Source: Planctomycetaceae bacterium
Lineage (GTDB): Bacteria > Planctomycetota > Planctomycetia > Planctomycetales > Planctomycetaceae
Direction of reading: 5' to 3'
Assembly: GCA_020426065.1 (NCBI GenBank)
Contig: JAGQQT010000209.1
Location: forward strand, 1 to 7,134
Length of the DNA stretch: 7,134 bases
Shown: piece by piece, positions 6,474 through 7,134 of the stretch
Layout: every line of letters starts with the position of its first letter
Numbering within the stretch: the first letter of the stretch is position 1
Made by a program: the position numbers and the translations under genes
The notes under the pieces: model-generated
What the model was told of the DNA's origin: nothing
What the model saw: only the letters and a program-made list of their open reading frames with translations
The model's database searches: none

Positions 6474-6918
6474 ACAAGAAGCCTTCAGAACATTGTGGAT
6501 TGTTGATCAGGAAGTCTGGTAACCCAACCGCTTGAGCCTACCTTTCTCCAGGGTGTAGCCATCCCTAGTTCCTTCATGCATCTGCACGATCAGCTGGCGG
6601 ACATTTTCATCAGTACCGGGGCGACCAGGGCGACCAGGGTGACCTGGATTTCTTCCTGGCACTCCCCTGCTCTGCTTCCCGGATCCAGCGGAGGAATGAG
6701 TCATACGAGACAATCGAGATCAGTTCCTTGAATTTCGAGCCGATGTTCTTCCCAGCTTTCAGGAGTGTGCCTCGCTCCTCAGGAGTGGTCACGAGCCGCT
6801 TTGGTAAACGGCCCCGGAGAATCTGGGTCTCCTTCTTCGGGTGAGCCACCTGCCGGGCCAGTTCCTGGTGTTTGAGTGAGGCGAACATGACAAACAGTGG
6901 ATGCAGGGCACGATGCAT
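6471..6918 (-). pseudogene. Transposase (rve integrase core family), N-terminal fragment with frameshift and nonsense codon
   Basis: Starts at ATG 6918-6916 after a good ribosome binding site (GAGGT, 6931-6927 on the - strand, 8-nt spacing). It reads MHRALHPLFVMFASLKHQEL, then LPKRLVTTPEERGTLLKAGK and LISIVSYDSFLRWIREAEQG, the conserved start of this transposase family. Near 6645-6660 the frame shifts: the expected Pro-Gly-Arg linker and TDENVRQLIVQMHEG...GYT...LKRLGYQTS continue in another frame from about 6655 to 6507. A TGA at 6509-6507 then interrupts, after which STIHNVLKASC still matches the family (usual form ST-RN-LK). Similarity ends at about 6474, where the direct repeat begins. The DDE catalytic core is absent. 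Clearly non-functional. Confidence 0.8.
6621..6647 (+). repeat. Short 9-nt tandem repeat in the transposase linker
   Basis: Unit GCGACCAGG at 6621-6629 and 6630-6638, followed by a diverged third copy, GTGACCTGG (7 of 9). On the - strand it encodes the Pro-Gly-Arg-type linker of the transposase. The frameshift of this pseudogene lies immediately beside it (about 6645-6660), so replication slippage is a plausible cause. Confidence 0.6.
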
Positions 6919-6931
6919 GGGGAATTACCTC

Positions 6932-7134
6932 GAAAAACGTAGTTTCTAGTAGCTTCCCTGCGGTACGACATTGTTTTTGCACCCCGAAGACAGGCGGGAA
7001 CGGGGTGATTTTGCTCCGATTTTGGCCTCGATTCAGATCCGCTGATTCTCTCGGTCAAAACACCATTTTTGCGCGCCGAAATACGCTCGCGACATATTTT
7101 TATCGCGGGTTACCCGGAAAAATGAAATACCAAA
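6932..7134. other. Upstream end of the right IS remnant and flank; no gene
   Basis: No coding sequence supported; the two - strand frames here are low-complexity-free but resemble nothing. It holds the presumed transposase promoter region and the candidate IS end near 7061-7079. Two small stems follow: CGCGA (7088-7092) with TCGCG (7103-7107), and CGGG (7106-7109) with CCCG (7113-7116). Neither is followed by a T-run on the + strand, so I do not call a terminator. Confidence 0.35.

Larger units (their letters stand above)
6383..7079 (-). mobile_element. Right IS remnant, internally deleted (transposase N-terminus plus IS end)
   Basis: Appears to keep both ends of the IS but not the middle: the downstream end (direct repeat 6383-6473), transposase codons for about the first 150 residues, and about 160 bp of upstream sequence. 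A candidate terminal inverted repeat is CAAAAATGGTG on the - strand at 7071-7061, against CAAAAATGTTG at 2030-2040 on the + strand (10 of 11) and CAAAGATGATG at 6391-6401 (9 of 11). The terminal repeat is tentative; the transposase remnant is clear. The remnant is about 0.7 kb. Confidence 0.5.

Noticed and set aside
2161..6918. A single transposase gene split by insertion of the surface-protein block
   Set aside because: The N- and C-terminal fragments are on the same strand in the right order, but each is attached to its own copy of the 92-bp segment and the catalytic core is in neither. Two degraded IS copies explain this better than one interrupted copy.
1..7134. CRISPR array, tRNA or rRNA genes
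   Set aside because: No regularly spaced repeats and no cloverleaf or rRNA-like conserved stretch seen on either strand.

Overview
The window looks like an accessory region of a planctomycete chromosome. Three things point there. The 1184-residue protein opens with a LEPR-XLL-like N-terminal motif (LLEVRSLL). It carries CSLREA, choice-of-anchor-Q and FG-GAP/VCBS modules, typical of giant planctomycetal surface proteins. The broken transposase has the N-terminus (HPLFVMFASLKHQELARQV) and C-terminus (RLGGLLKTYSQRAA) of an rve-type transposase family common in planctomycetes. Base composition is moderate. All family assignments are by eye.

Layout. (1) Bases 1-1972, + strand: the end of an operon for peptide export or maturation. 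A SurA/parvulin-like peptidylprolyl isomerase, open at the window edge, overlaps by 7 bp a gene for two cyclic-nucleotide-binding-like domains followed by a C39 (bacteriocin leader) cysteine peptidase domain. The C39 triad is intact, but the protein stops where the ABC exporter membrane domain would normally begin. A 22-codon ORF with a very strong ribosome binding site starts inside its 3' end and may be the stump of the next operon gene. (2) Bases about 2013-2390: the end of a decayed insertion sequence, keeping only the C-terminal part of its transposase (- strand). (3) Bases 2622-6176, + strand: the giant LEPR-XLL/CSLREA/VCBS surface protein, an internally duplicated beta-helix followed by a six-blade-like VCBS repeat region. 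(4) Bases about 6383-7080: a second remnant, apparently of the same IS and in the same orientation, keeping the N-terminal part of the transposase with a frameshift, a nonsense codon and a large internal deletion.

The two IS remnants share an imperfect direct repeat of about 92 bp (2021-2112 and 6383-6473) that brackets a block of about 4.3 kb holding the surface-protein gene. My reading is a peptide-export operon cut off downstream by IS activity, next to a surface-protein gene flanked by IS fossils. The parts are visible in the sequence; the history is inference. I saw no tRNA, rRNA, CRISPR array or convincing intrinsic terminator.
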